Program-made: the position numbers and the translations under genes
DNA from: UBA7236 sp964638865
Lineage (GTDB): Bacteria; Bacteroidota; Bacteroidia; Chitinophagales; BACL12
Direction of reading: 5' to 3'
DNA length: 64,000 nucleotides
NCBI GenBank assembly: GCA_964638865.1
Contig: CAZXBG010000002.1
Coordinates: 28,719 to 92,718 of the forward strand
In this document: positions 53,686 through 61,517 of the stretch, piece after piece
Layout of the letters: the number at the start of each line of letters is the position of its first letter
How positions within the stretch are numbered: position 1 is the first letter of the stretch
Notes under the pieces: generated by a model
What the model was told of the DNA's origin: nothing
The model's input: the letters and a program-made list of their open reading frames with translations, nothing else
Databases searched by the model: none

Positions 53686-54606
53686 TTATTTTAAGGCCTC
53701 GTAAATAATATTTGTATTGTGTTGAACCATGCCAATATAATTTCCTTCAGGAGTGTTTTTTGCACCCATTGCATCACTAAATAAAGTGCCACCGGATTTT
53801 AATTCATGACCTTTTTGTTTGCATCCCTCCCGAACTGCATTAATTGATTTTTCACTCACACTACTTTCTACAAAAACTGCTTTTACTTTTAGTGCTATTA
53901 TCATATTCACCATATCGGTAATATCCTTTAAACCGAATTCTGCCGCAGTAGAAATTCCTTGCAATCCCTTTACCTCAATTCCATAAGCTCTTCCATAATA
54001 ACCAAATGCATCGTGTGAAGTAATTAATATTCTGTTCTCCGGCGGTATGGAAGATATTTTATTTCTTACATCCTCATCCAGTTTTTTTAATTTTTCCAAA
54101 TAAATCCTCGTATTTTCTTTATAAAATGCTGCGTTTGTAGGATCTGTTTCTGAAAGTTTTTTGCCAATCTCCTCCACACATGCGCTCCACATCATTACAT
54201 CAAACCATATATGTGGATCATGTGCACTTATACCCGATACCTGTGCAACATTGCGCAATTTATTTTCATCAATGGAAGCACTGATTGCAAAAACCGGTTT
54301 TTCTTTCGAAAGCTGATCAAAAATTTCCTGCATCTTTCCCTCCAAATGTAAACCGTTGTAAAAAATAATATCCGCTCCACGCAATTTTGTTAAGTCGCCC
54401 TGAGAGGCCTTATACAAATGCGGGTCTACGCCAGGTCCCATCAAAGCAGTTACTGTTGCCTTGTCACCTGCAATATTTTCTATTGCATCGGCTATCATTC
54501 CGGTTGTGGTAACGATATTAGTCTTTTTATCGCCGGTTTCCTGCGTTTTACCGCCGCATCCGGCTAAACTTGCTGCTATAATTAAGGTAATAAATATCCT
54601 TGTCAT
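53686..54606 (-). CDS. metal ABC transporter substrate-binding lipoprotein (ZnuA/TroA type)
   Basis: A 306-residue periplasmic cluster A-I binding protein. Signal and lipobox LIIAASLAGCGGK (Cys17). Metal ligand segments are GPGVDPHLYKASQGDLTKLR (first His), ISAHDPHIWFDVMMWSACVE (second His), ILITSHDAFGYYGRAYGIEV (third His) and the Asp in LFSDAMG. Long helical backbone is present. Specificity for Zn2+ or Mn2+ cannot be decided; the extended His-rich loop of ZnuA is missing, which leans to Mn2+ or mixed use. First gene of the operon. Confidence 0.95.
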   Translation of the reverse strand: MTRIFITLIIAASLAGCGGKTQETGDKKTNIVTTTGMIADAIENIAGDKATVTALMGPGVDPHLYKASQGDLTKLRGADIIFYNGLHLEGKMQEIFDQLSKEKPVFAISASIDENKLRNVAQVSGISAHDPHIWFDVMMWSACVEEIGKKLSETDPTNAAFYKENTRIYLEKLKKLDEDVRNKISSIPPENRILITSHDAFGYYGRAYGIEVKGLQGISTAAEFGLKDITDMVNMIIALKVKAVFVESSVSEKSINAVREGCKQKGHELKSGGTLFSDAMGAKNTPEGNYIGMVQHNTNIIYEALK

Positions 54607-54621
54607 ACTCTAATTTTAAGG

Positions 54622-54651
54622 CAAAGATATAAATTTTAGACTAATCTAAAA
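54622..54651 (-). promoter_or_regulatory. operon promoter with DtxR-like operator palindrome
   Basis: Minus strand: -7 element TATCTTTG at 54622-54629, 16 nt before the ATG. Directly upstream is TTTTAGACTAATCTAAAA (54634-54651), an inverted repeat of TTTTAGA and TCTAAAA around a 4-base centre, similar to DtxR/MntR-family boxes (TTAGg-type half-sites). It overlaps the expected -33 region, so a bound repressor would block RNA polymerase. The regulator is probably the gene at 48471-49142. Confidence 0.75.
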
Positions 54652-54683
54652 AATAATTTTGTTTATTTTAAAATATTTCCAAA

Positions 54684-55112
54684 TTGAAAGTCCTTAATTT
54701 AGCGCCACAAGTGAAAAATCCATTTATTCCGGGTGACATAAAAATTTACAGTAAGGTGGTTCATAGCTCCGAAATTGCTGCCTTTGAGAGCGGAATGGTG
54801 CATCCATTATATGCAACATTTTATCTTACTAAGGATGCAGAATGGAGCACTAGGCTTTTTGTTTTGGAAATGAAGGAAGAGGATGAAGAGGGAATAGGAA
54901 CTTTTATTGAAGTTTACCATCGTTCGCCGGTTTTGGTGGGAAGTAAGGTGGATTTTTATGCAACTTTGGACGAAGTGGAAGGTAATGCCATAATTTGTTC
55001 TTTTAGTGCTAAAGTTGGTGACAGAGTAATTGCAGATGGACGCACCGGGCAAAAGATTTTAAAGAAAGAGAAACTGAATGCGGTTATTGCGCGTTTGGAA
55101 GAGATGGGCTAG
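54684..55112 (+). CDS. thioesterase family protein (hot-dog fold)
   Basis: A 142-residue hot-dog-fold protein. MKVLNLAPQVKNPFIPGDIK at the N-terminus, the central helix EIAAFESGMVHPLYATFYLT, then strands EEGIGTFIEVYHRSPVLVGS and VDFYATLDEVEGNAIICSFS; the pattern fits thioesterase-like (FlK/4HBT) proteins, with a possible catalytic His in MVHP. Start is TTG (54684), the first possible after the divergent promoter region. Substrate is unknown. It is co-directional with smpB, 60 bp apart. Confidence 0.8.
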   Translation: MKVLNLAPQVKNPFIPGDIKIYSKVVHSSEIAAFESGMVHPLYATFYLTKDAEWSTRLFVLEMKEEDEEGIGTFIEVYHRSPVLVGSKVDFYATLDEVEGNAIICSFSAKVGDRVIADGRTGQKILKKEKLNAVIARLEEMG

Positions 55113-55172
55113 GGGCGGTAGGGTGTCGGGATAGGACTGATAAGAACTCAAATTTTATTAATTCAATTTAAA

Positions 55173-55646
55173 TTGGCAAAAGATAAAAAGGAATATAACA
55201 ACGTTAACATCAGCAACAAAAGGGCAACCTTTGAGTATGAGATTCTGGATAAATATTCGGCTGGGATTATTTTGCATGGAAGTGAAATAAAAAGTATTCG
55301 GGATGGAAAAGTAAATTTAAGTGATGCGTTTTGTTTTTTTAAGGGAGATGAACTGTGGATCAAGAACCTGAATATTTCCGAATTTAAACAAGCTACCATT
55401 TGGCAACATGAACCATTGCGCATTCGTAAATTATTACTCAACAGAAAAGAACTCAATAAATTATTGGCGAAGGTGAAGGAACGTGGCTACACAATTGTTC
55501 CCTTGCGGATGTTCCTTACTGAGCGTGGCTTTGCCAAAGTAGAAATAGCCTTATCGAAAGGAAAAAAAGTGTACGACAAACGCGAATCCATTAAGAAAAA
55601 AGACGAGCAAAGAGATCTGGACAGAACAATGTTGAAATATAAATAG
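55173..55646 (+). CDS. smpB: SsrA-binding protein
   Basis: Binds tmRNA and brings it to stalled ribosomes in trans-translation. 157 residues with the SmpB core: NNVNISNKRATFEYEILDKY, AGIILHGSEIKSIRDGKVNL, ELWIKNLNISEFKQ, RKLLLNRKELNKLLAKVKER, and the basic tail KVYDKRESIKKKDEQRDLDR. The start is TTG. tmRNA (ssrA) was not found in the window. Confidence 0.97.
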   Translation: MAKDKKEYNNVNISNKRATFEYEILDKYSAGIILHGSEIKSIRDGKVNLSDAFCFFKGDELWIKNLNISEFKQATIWQHEPLRIRKLLLNRKELNKLLAKVKERGYTIVPLRMFLTERGFAKVEIALSKGKKVYDKRESIKKKDEQRDLDRTMLKYK

Positions 55647-55710
55647 CAATTTTCAATTGAAAATTACCTGAATCCTTACATAGCATTCTCACAAAGCACC
55701 ACAAAACTCA

Positions 55711-56286
55711 TTACGGTAAAATAACCTCAAACTTCAATTCGTAGTTAACATTAAGTGAATTAGCAATTGAATCCATTGTATAATTATCGGAATAACTCAC
55801 TTCAAAGGTCATATCATTATAAGCTAATCGCGGAATGTCGTAAACTAACACATCTGCAAATAATCCTGTAAGGTCCATATACACTGCAGTTTTGTTCTTA
55901 TCATCATCACCCCAATACCAGAAACTCGTTTTAGAGCTCTGAGATAAAGGATCACCGTTATCAATATTATTATAACTTTCTGAAGAAAACACCTCTCCAT
56001 CAGCCTTTACCTCCATAGTGAATGCATAAGCAGCCGAGGATGTTACGCCATTAATAGTGGTATATAGATTTGTTCCATCGAAAGTATACTCTACGTTTAT
56101 ATCTTCTCCGTTTAAGGTTTCTACGGAAGTTCCGTTAAAACTTACCAGTTTCCAGTTCTGTGTAAGGCGGGCATCACGCGAATGAAAGGTCAAAAAAGGG
56201 TCGTTTTCTCCTTTTTTACAGCTTGAAATGGCAAATGCAGCAACTGCTAAAACAATAATGGTTGTTATACTCCGTAATTTTTTCAT
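55711..56286 (-). CDS. lipocalin-like lipoprotein
   Basis: A 191-residue lipoprotein: signal and lipobox IIVLAVAAFAISSCKKGEND (Cys23, with the common Bacteroidota SCKK form). The mature part is strand-rich with RLTQNWKLVSFNGTSVETLN, YTFDGTNLYTTINGVTSSAA, FWYWGDDDKNKTAVYMDLTG, and FEVSYSDNYTMDSIANSLN, a lipocalin-like DUF domain often seen in Bacteroidota lipoproteins. Surface or periplasmic face unknown. It follows the barrel gene at 56463 on the same strand, with a terminator between them. Confidence 0.78.
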   Translation of the reverse strand: MKKLRSITTIIVLAVAAFAISSCKKGENDPFLTFHSRDARLTQNWKLVSFNGTSVETLNGEDINVEYTFDGTNLYTTINGVTSSAAYAFTMEVKADGEVFSSESYNNIDNGDPLSQSSKTSFWYWGDDDKNKTAVYMDLTGLFADVLVYDIPRLAYNDMTFEVSYSDNYTMDSIANSLNVNYELKFEVILP

Positions 56287-56417
56287 ATTCGATTTTTGTT
56301 TGTCCCGATTTCTAAAAGGGGATTATAATTTTTTTTGACTAAACAGGCGCAAAGGTAATTAATAACAGCTACAAAGATTGGATACCATTCAAAATAGTTG
56401 CAATCAGTCAAAAAAAA

Positions 56418-56439
56418 ATCCCGGCACAAGGGCCGGGAT
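56418..56439 (-). terminator. rho-independent terminator of the barrel gene
   Basis: Perfect 8-bp stem ATCCCGGC / GCCGGGAT with a 6-nt loop; on the minus strand it is followed by a run of T (plus-strand A run 56410-56418). Confidence 0.9.
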
Positions 56440-56462
56440 AGTTGTAAAATATTTTTGTTTGA

Positions 56463-57275
56463 TTACCAATATACAATAAGATTTACACCGCCATAACTGT
56501 TTACGTTTACGCCGCTCAAACTGTTTTTGTATTCTCCGCGGTCTGCCGCTGTTGTTGTAGTGGTAACGCCTCCGGTTGTAAATGTACTTTCCATATCGTT
56601 AGTCCATTCTCCGCCCGAATTCAACATTGCAAAACCTAAACCAACCTCTCCGCCTATAGAAATATTGTCACTGAAGAAATAATTGAATCCTCCTAGCACA
56701 TTTAACGCAAATCCTAATCCTCCCGGATACGCAACATCTTGAGTAAAGGAAGTAGAATATCCATCACCTGTTATATCAGAACTTAAGGAATAGTCAACAC
56801 CGGTAAGCATTGCAAACATGATCTCTGCCCCTAAATACGGATCAACCTTCGTAGCGGAAGTTTCCATATGTTTTTCGAGCCCTGCCCCTAATCCAAAGGT
56901 AAAACCACTTACTTTTTCATCTGTTTCTGCATATTCCAATGGAAAACCGGTGGAATCACCCATAAAAGTGGAAATAGATATACTGTTAATTCCTAAGGTT
57001 AATCGACTTGCCAGCCCATTTTCGTAATATCTTTTATACATCAGAGTATTTTGCGGAATAAGCGCATCAATTGTTACCGGATATCCTTCCAGTACAAATG
57101 CCGGGTCAGAAATTGGAGCACCTGATATTGCTGTTGAGCCGAAATTGCCAAACATTACATTGGAAATACCAGTTACATTAAATCCTAAACCAGAAGTACC
57201 TGCTTCAGGGAAATTCTGTGCCGATGCACCCGAAACAGTTGCAACTACAGCAATTATGATCATGATCTTTTTCAT
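56463..57275 (-). CDS. outer-membrane beta-barrel protein
   Basis: A 270-residue protein with signal peptide (MKKIMIIIAVVATVSGASAQ) and barrel-type strands: GLGFNVTGISNVMFGNFG, MYKRYYENGLASRLTLGINS, GFTFGLGAGLEKHM, YLGAEIMFAMLTGVDYSLSS, FALNVLGGFNYFFSDNISIG, GEVGLGFAML, ending SYGGVNLIVYW with an aromatic terminal residue. A Thr/Gly-rich loop (FTTGGVTTTTTAADRGEYKN) is near the end. Function unknown. Terminator follows. Confidence 0.85.
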   Translation of the reverse strand: MKKIMIIIAVVATVSGASAQNFPEAGTSGLGFNVTGISNVMFGNFGSTAISGAPISDPAFVLEGYPVTIDALIPQNTLMYKRYYENGLASRLTLGINSISISTFMGDSTGFPLEYAETDEKVSGFTFGLGAGLEKHMETSATKVDPYLGAEIMFAMLTGVDYSLSSDITGDGYSTSFTQDVAYPGGLGFALNVLGGFNYFFSDNISIGGEVGLGFAMLNSGGEWTNDMESTFTTGGVTTTTTAADRGEYKNSLSGVNVNSYGGVNLIVYW

Positions 57276-57426
57276 ATTGATAGGTTTTATTTTGAGGCAA
57301 AATTATACTTTCACCGTAAATTCAGTCGTATAGGCCACCAAAGTTGCTCACGTAATTTTTTTGGAATAGTAGGTTTTGTTATACAACCATTAAAAAAAAA
57401 GGCCATTTACTTTTATTTGGGAACTA

Positions 57427-58086
57427 TTAAAATATCTTTCCCGGTAACATTGGCACAAATCTGAAGTTGTCACCCATTTCCTTGCGGTAATCGTTTTCTG
57501 AAGTTTTTGTCATTTTTATCATGAGCTGATCATCAACATTACCCAATGGCAACACAAATATGCCTCCGGTTTTTAATTGTTTGAGCAGTTTTTGTGGAAT
57601 TTCTTTAGCCGCCGCAGTTATAATTATCCTGTCGTAGGGTGCACTTTCAGGAATTCCTTCATATCCATCTCCAAAAAATAATTTTATCGATTTGCTGTAT
57701 CCCAATAAACTTATCTGCTGTTTTGCTGTGTCGTGCAGTTTTTTAAAACGTTCAATGGAAAACACTTTCACCCCCATTTCAGCAAGAACACAAGCCTGAT
57801 AACCGCTTCCTGTGCCTACTTCCAAAACTTTCATGCCCGGTTCCAGCTCAAGCCATTCAGTCATATAGGCAACTGTATAGGGCTGACTTATTGTTTGTCC
57901 CTCCCCAATGCGAAAGGCTTTATCTTCATAGGCGTGTTCCAAAAAAGCTTCGTCCATAAAACTGTGTCTAGGTATGGCGTTTATTGCAGCCAATACACGT
58001 TCATCTGCAATTCCTTTGTTGCGAAGCACCTCCGTTAGTTCCTGGCGCATGCCTTTATGGCGATAAGTATCAAATTTCTGACTCAA
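57427..58086 (-). CDS. pcm: protein-L-isoaspartate O-methyltransferase
   Basis: Repairs isoaspartyl residues in damaged proteins using S-adenosylmethionine. The 219 residues show AINAIPRHSFMDEAFLEHAY (conserved substrate helix), GEGQTISQPYTVAYMTEWLE, the SAM site LEVGTGSGYQACVLAEMG, IKLFFGDGYEGIPESAPYDR, and ITAAAKEIPQKLLKQLKTGG. Cytoplasmic. Monocistronic in appearance. Identification is secure. Confidence 0.96.
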   Translation of the reverse strand: MSQKFDTYRHKGMRQELTEVLRNKGIADERVLAAINAIPRHSFMDEAFLEHAYEDKAFRIGEGQTISQPYTVAYMTEWLELEPGMKVLEVGTGSGYQACVLAEMGVKVFSIERFKKLHDTAKQQISLLGYSKSIKLFFGDGYEGIPESAPYDRIIITAAAKEIPQKLLKQLKTGGIFVLPLGNVDDQLMIKMTKTSENDYRKEMGDNFRFVPMLPGKIF

Positions 58087-58333
58087 TCTGCTTAATTAAA
58101 AAAAAGTTACAATAAAATTAACCGGAATTTGGAAATTCTACAACACTTATTCGTTCATTTCCGGTGCAAATGAAAACCCTTTTTTCAAGTTGCTTTCCAC
58201 TTTTGATCAATAATTATCAACAATCGGTATTTTACTGCTTGAAATAAAAAACGGGTAATTAATTTTACAGGCACGAATTTTGAAAATCAGGGTTGCACAA
58301 AATTTAATAAATCAAAAACCAGTTCTACAAATT

Positions 58334-59194
58334 ATGAATTTGCTTAAAAAACTCTTTTTACCGGTTGCTATTCTCCTTACTACAGTATTAAACGGACAGC
58401 AAACTATAGGTCTCAATGCACAAAGAACCTATGACATTACTCCGGCAGATTACGGCCTTATTTTCGATACCATACGTATCGCAACCGACGACGGTGCAAG
58501 TTTATTTGCATGGCATTTATATCCGGGTGAAAAAAATGATAAATCCTCCAAAAAATCTGTCATAATTAGTCACGATGGAAATGTGAATATGGCAAATGGC
58601 CTCGAACAGGCCGGTAAATTTCTTGGTTTAGGTTTTCATGTGTTTATGTACGATTATCGCGGTTTCGGTAAAAGCAGCGATTTTAATGTAAGCAGCAAAT
58701 TTTTTATCTACCAACAATTTGCAACAGATCTTACTGCGGCAGTTGAATATGTTAAAAAATACCACGCCCTGTTATCAGTCGATCTTTATGGATGGGGAAT
58801 TGGCGGCGGACTTTCACTCGGTGTTGGTGCTAATAATTTAAAAGTGCATCGCGTTATTGCCGATAATCCATACTCCACCTTCGAAACTGTTCAAAATCGC
58901 TACGAACAAAAATCAGGCACGCGTATCATGATGCCCATCGGTTATAATGTTTCTTTATTGGAACCAAAAATGGCACTCATCGATAAAGGCGATCACCTTC
59001 GCGCAATATTATTGATCATTGGCGAACAGGGAAATATTATGACCTATGCCGACATGCTCGAATTACAAGCCATGAAGAAAAAAGTAACAACTATTTACAC
59101 CGTAAAAGGAGTGGATAACGATAAAAATTTCAGCAGCAATCGCGACGAATATTTTAAACAAATTAAAGCCTTCTACGAAAAGTCGGCAGATTGA
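58334..59194 (+). CDS. exported alpha/beta-hydrolase-fold protein lacking the catalytic residues
   Basis: A 286-residue protein with signal peptide (LFLPVAILLTTVLNGQ) and an alpha/beta-hydrolase core: SVIISHDGNVNMANG, FHVFMYDYRGFGKSSDF, then the elbow VDLYGWGIGGGLSLG. The elbow is G-W-G-I-G, so the usual nucleophile Ser is Gly. The acid strand (LLIIGEQGNIMTYAD) has no Asp where GxxD is expected, and the final motif is KGVDNDKNFSS instead of a GHxxNF-like His. All three triad members seem lost while the fold is kept, so it is probably a non-enzymatic binding protein. Start at 58334 gives the signal peptide. Confidence 0.8.
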   Translation: MNLLKKLFLPVAILLTTVLNGQQTIGLNAQRTYDITPADYGLIFDTIRIATDDGASLFAWHLYPGEKNDKSSKKSVIISHDGNVNMANGLEQAGKFLGLGFHVFMYDYRGFGKSSDFNVSSKFFIYQQFATDLTAAVEYVKKYHALLSVDLYGWGIGGGLSLGVGANNLKVHRVIADNPYSTFETVQNRYEQKSGTRIMMPIGYNVSLLEPKMALIDKGDHLRAILLIIGEQGNIMTYADMLELQAMKKKVTTIYTVKGVDNDKNFSSNRDEYFKQIKAFYEKSAD

Positions 59195-59211
59195 GCCATA
59201 AATAATTTGGG

Positions 59212-59300
59212 CGTTCCCTGCGGGCCGGGCTTTCCGCTCCAAGTCCTCTCCCGATAAATATCGGGATGCGGGCTTTCCGCTACAATCCCTAACGCAGCGT
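59212..59300. repeat. dispersed-type GC-rich repeat with two CGGGCTTTCCGCT copies and a hairpin
   Basis: Two copies of CGGGCTTTCCGCT (59226-59238, 59269-59281) flank a perfect hairpin CCCGAT-AAAT-ATCGGG (59250-59265). It is much more GC-rich than its surroundings and non-coding. It resembles dispersed elements known in Bacteroidota genomes. Confidence 0.75.
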
Positions 59301-59343
59301 TTTCGACCAAATTATAATTTCATTTCCACAAAATATTTTTTAA

Positions 59344-59372
59344 AACCATCTGCTTTTAACAGGTGGTTTTTT
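59344..59372 (+). terminator. rho-independent terminator before the phosphohexomutase gene
   Basis: 9-bp stem AACCATCTG / CAGGTGGTT with one T-G wobble, 7-nt loop, and a T run. Ends the upstream transcript. Confidence 0.78.
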
Positions 59373-59412
59373 TATTTATATCTTTAGCACTCAATTAAAC
59401 TTGACATTAATT

Positions 59413-60813
59413 ATGATCCAGATAAAATTCGGCACCGACGGATGGAGAGCCATCATAGCAAAAGAATTTACCACCGATAATGTTGCTCGTGTTGCAAAAG
59501 CAACCGCCTATTGGGTGAAACAAATTAGTAAAGAACCGTCAGTGGTAGTTGGTCATGATTGCCGTTTTGCAGGTGAATTATTTGCTGAAGTAACAGCAAA
59601 AGTCTTATGTGCAGAAGGCGTTAAAGTATTTATCGCAAAAGATTTTATTTCTACTCCAATGATAAGTTTGGGTGCACACCAATTAAATGCAACCGCAGGA
59701 GTAGTAATTACCGCAAGCCATAATCCTCCTTCCTACAACGGATTTAAATTAAAAAGTGGTTATGGCGGACCAACAATTCCGGAGGATATTGCTTTAGTAG
59801 AAACTATGATTCCCGATTTTTATGAAATTCCATCAAAAACCCTTGCTGAATTTGAAGCAGAAGGAAAATTAGTTTGGGTAAATCTCGAAGACATGTATTT
59901 CGATCACGTGCAAAAAAGTTTCGATCTGCAAACAATAAATTCTTCGGGAATTAAATTGGGATACGATGCAATGTACGGAGCAGGCCAAAGAATTGCTTTG
60001 CGCATTTTAAAAAATATTGTCGCACTGCATTGCGATGAAAATCCCGGATTTAAAGGTCAGGCCCCCGAACCCATCCACCGCAATTTATTGGAATTAAGTA
60101 GCTTAATTAAAAATGATCCTTCCCTTGCATGTGGTTTAGCAAATGATGGCGATGCCGACAGAATTGGCATGTATGACGGCGAAGGAAATTTTGTGGATTC
60201 ACATCATATTATTTTATTGTTAATTCACTATTTACATAAATATAAAAACTACAATGGCAAAGTTGTGATCGCATTCAGCGTAAGCGAAAAAGTAAAACGT
60301 TTGTGCGAACATTATAATTTAGATTATGAAGTTACCAAAATCGGTTTCAAATATATTTGCGGAAAAATGATAGTGGAAGATGTTTTATTGGGCGGTGAGG
60401 AGAGTGGCGGAATTGCAGTTAAAGGTCATATTCCCGAACGAGATGGTATTTGGTGCGGATTATTATTGCTCGAATTTATGGCAAAAACAGGTAAAACATT
60501 AAAACAGTTAATTGATGAAGTGTATGCAATTACAGGAAGTTTTTATTTCGACAGAAACGATCTGCATATTACCGACACCTTAAAAAACCAAATTATCACA
60601 AATTGTAAAAACGGTTTATATACGTCCTTTGGAAAATATAATGTTGAAAAAATGGAAGACATCGACGGATACAAATTTCACCTCAGCGCAAACAGCTGGA
60701 TGATGATTCGTGCCAGCGGAACTGAACCACTTTTACGCGTTTACGCCGAAGCACCAAATCAGGTAGAAACGGATGATATTCTGTCCACCGTAAAAAGCAT
60801 ACTGCTTTCCTGA
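59413..60813 (+). CDS. phosphoglucomutase/phosphomannomutase family protein
   Basis: An alpha-D-phosphohexomutase, 466 residues from the ATG at 59413 (a TTG 12 bases earlier is not needed). FGTDGWRAI at the start, the phosphoserine loop GVVITASHNPPSYNGFK (Ser102), the metal loop GLANDGDADRIGMYDG, the sugar-binding loop LGGEESGGIAVKGH, and the phosphate-binding RASGTEPLLRVYAE near the C-terminus. Exchanges phosphate between C1 and C6 of glucose or mannose; the exact sugar is not clear from these motifs. Cytoplasmic. Confidence 0.95.
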   Translation: MIQIKFGTDGWRAIIAKEFTTDNVARVAKATAYWVKQISKEPSVVVGHDCRFAGELFAEVTAKVLCAEGVKVFIAKDFISTPMISLGAHQLNATAGVVITASHNPPSYNGFKLKSGYGGPTIPEDIALVETMIPDFYEIPSKTLAEFEAEGKLVWVNLEDMYFDHVQKSFDLQTINSSGIKLGYDAMYGAGQRIALRILKNIVALHCDENPGFKGQAPEPIHRNLLELSSLIKNDPSLACGLANDGDADRIGMYDGEGNFVDSHHIILLLIHYLHKYKNYNGKVVIAFSVSEKVKRLCEHYNLDYEVTKIGFKYICGKMIVEDVLLGGEESGGIAVKGHIPERDGIWCGLLLLEFMAKTGKTLKQLIDEVYAITGSFYFDRNDLHITDTLKNQIITNCKNGLYTSFGKYNVEKMEDIDGYKFHLSANSWMMIRASGTEPLLRVYAEAPNQVETDDILSTVKSILLS

Positions 60814-60940
60814 TGTGTGGGATGTTTTTTTGCCCCAAAGATGCGGAGTGCGCAGAAGTTAGGTTTATTATTAATAATCAATAAAATTCATACAGATGAA
60901 ATAGAAAATAATATTTATTAACCCTTAAAAATAAAAACAA

Positions 60941-61327
60941 ATGAAAATTAATGACGTTACCTCAATTATTATTGAGGAGAGTATTTACATTCACAAAAGT
61001 ATTGGTCCAGGATTGTTCGAGTCTGTTTATGAAAAAATATTAGCTTATCGACTTAGAAAAAGAGGTTTGTTTGTAGAAGAACAAAAAACATTACCGTTAA
61101 TATTTGAAGGAGTTGTAATTGACCGCGCATTTCGTACTGACCTTCTGGTTGACCGACAAGTATTAGTAGATATAAAATCTGTGCTGGAAGTGCCCAAAGT
61201 TGCTAAAAAACAAATGAATACCTATTTGCGATTGCTGGATTATAGAATAGGTTTATTAATAAATTTTAATGTCGAAATATTAGTGGAAGGTATCCAGAGA
61301 TTTGCGAATAAATATGTAGATCAATAA
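60941..61327 (+). CDS. GxxExxY family protein
   Basis: A 128-residue member of the GxxExxY family (restriction-endonuclease-like fold): IHKSIGPGLFESVYEKILAY with the name-giving G-P-G-L-F-E-S-V-Y, RAFRTDLLVDRQVLVDIKSV with the Asp/Lys pair of a PD-(D/E)xK-like core, and a final strand INFNVEILVEGIQRFAN. Such genes are numerous and dispersed in Bacteroidota genomes and often lie between CGCAGAG repeats, as here. No activity is established. It lies just before a scaffold gap. Confidence 0.92.
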   Translation: MKINDVTSIIIEESIYIHKSIGPGLFESVYEKILAYRLRKRGLFVEEQKTLPLIFEGVVIDRAFRTDLLVDRQVLVDIKSVLEVPKVAKKQMNTYLRLLDYRIGLLINFNVEILVEGIQRFANKYVDQ

Positions 61328-61370
61328 TGTTTGACCCTCACAGTGATTTGAGTAAATTTTTACGTAAAGC

Positions 61371-61397
61371 ACGCAGAGCTGCAGAGTTCGCAGAGGG
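61371..61397. repeat. CGCAGAG repeat next to the scaffold gap
   Basis: ACGCAGAGCTGCAGAG followed by TTCGCAGAGGG. Related words lie upstream of the GxxExxY gene (near 60838-60858, GCGGAGTGCGCAGAAG) and, inverted, just right of the gap (CTCTGCGCGC near 61536). Confidence 0.7.
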
Positions 61398-61413
61398 TAA
61401 AGTGGAGTAAATG

Positions 61414-61513
61414 NNNNNNNNNNNNNNNNNNNNNNNNNNNNNNNNNNNNNNNNNNNNNNNNNNNNNNNNNNNNNNNNNNNNNNNNNNNNNNNNNNNNNNN
61501 NNNNNNNNNNNNN
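61414..61513. other. assembly gap (100 N)
   Basis: Exactly 100 unknown bases: a scaffold gap whose real length is unknown. It interrupts the repeat zone between the GxxExxY gene and the DUF2279 gene, probably because repeats prevented assembly. Confidence 0.98.
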
Positions 61514-61517
61514 CTGC

